35,875 bases of DNA, from positions 1-35,875 of the forward strand of contig JADGAU010000015.1 of NCBI GenBank assembly GCA_015231865.1, read 5' to 3'. Of this stretch, positions 35,435 through 35,875 are shown in pieces; position 1 is the stretch's first letter, and each line of letters begins with the position of its first letter. The DNA is from Gammaproteobacteria bacterium. Its GTDB lineage: Bacteria; Pseudomonadota; Gammaproteobacteria; GRL18. The notes beneath the pieces are model-generated. The model had not been told where the DNA came from. It was given only the letters and a program-made list of their open reading frames with translations, and made no database searches. Both the position numbers and the translations under genes were made by a program.

Positions 35435-35875
35435 ATCAGTACCTAAATTTAAGCGGTAGTAAATATTATATTGAATTTTAGATGGTCAAAGAGGGCTATG
35501 AATTAACCTTAATTGTATTCAATTGTTATCATCAATTTCTATAGAGATCGAGTTTAATTCTATAAATATTAAAATTAGTAAACTGTTTATTATCAGCATG
35601 AATATACTCTATTTTGATAATAGTTTAAATAGATAGTTATCCAGCTAAGCTTTAGTTTTTATCCATTTCGACATGATTCATTATCTTAGCTGTGATTGTT
35701 ATATATAAAAACTTTTTGGCAGATTCAAGTTAGCGCTATCCTAACATTCAATACTATAAATGTTCCTTATCACAAGTGTGATTATTATATTGTATAATCC
35801 TAGAAAACGCAGTAGCCATCTATTACGATAGCCTAAAGCACTAAATCTTATGGATTTTCTGGAACATTTAGACTG
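35435..35875. other. Non-coding region at the window end
   Basis: AT-rich, no supported gene. It contains ATCACA-AG-TGTGAT (35769-35782), a 6-bp-arm inverted repeat, next to a plus-strand TATAAT (35793-35798) with no clear -35. If this is a promoter, its gene lies beyond the window. It should also hold the promoter for the minus-strand binding-protein gene, which I could not identify. Confidence 0.4.

Noticed and set aside
35757-35870. 10-bp inverted repeat TAAATGTTCC / GGAACATTTA near the window end
   Set aside because: The arms are about 95 bp apart and short for this AT-rich background, and no mobile gene or target duplication was found.

Overview
The window comes from an AT-rich gammaproteobacterium that oxidises sulfur. 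It holds nearly all of an oxidative-type (reverse) dissimilatory sulfite reductase cluster, dsrA(partial)-B-E-F-H-C-M-K-L-J-O-P. The dsrEFH genes and dsrL next to dsrAB mark the sulfur-oxidising version of the pathway. The housekeeping blocks lptD-surA-pdxA-rsmA and gmk-rpoZ-spoT are arranged as in Gammaproteobacteria. I cannot name a genus. Several large sensor proteins argue against a strongly reduced symbiont genome.

Layout. (1) 1-11304, plus strand: the dsr cluster, followed by a small exported DUF4426 protein. dsrA is cut by the window start. Perfect hairpins lie between dsrB and dsrE and between dsrC and dsrM, so the cluster splits into enzyme (AB), sulfur relay (EFHC) and membrane/electron-transfer (MKLJOP) blocks. 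dsrN, dsrR and dsrS, known after dsrP in Allochromatium, are not here. (2) 11312-18429, minus strand: Ser/Thr kinase, small methyltransferase, lptD, surA, pdxA, rsmA, all closely spaced. (3) 18522-21691, plus strand: gmk, rpoZ, spoT. (4) 21730-25584, minus strand: a 1284-residue membrane sensor joining two solute-binding domains, a PP2C/SpoIIE phosphatase and a C-terminal SiaB-like kinase domain. (5) 25901-26368: a cold-shock protein gene with a clear promoter, a leader of about 145 nt and a strong terminator. (6) 26696-31548, plus strand: soeABC, a cytoplasmic-facing membrane-bound molybdoenzyme predicted to oxidise sulfite. (7) 31595-35434, minus strand: a periplasmic binding protein gene followed after 12 nt by a hybrid histidine kinase gene. 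The last 441 bases hold no gene I can support.

How it fits together: stored or imported sulfur is passed through DsrEFH to DsrC. DsrAB with DsrL releases sulfite from DsrC-bound sulfur, and DsrMKJOP reoxidises DsrC and links it to the quinone pool. SoeABC can then oxidise the sulfite to sulfate in the cytoplasm. The most unusual items are a 41-codon open frame made of five 24-bp tandem repeats that joins soeA to soeB through an ATGA overlap at each end, and the phosphatase-kinase fusion in the 1284-residue sensor. All family assignments are by eye from the translations; no database search was run.
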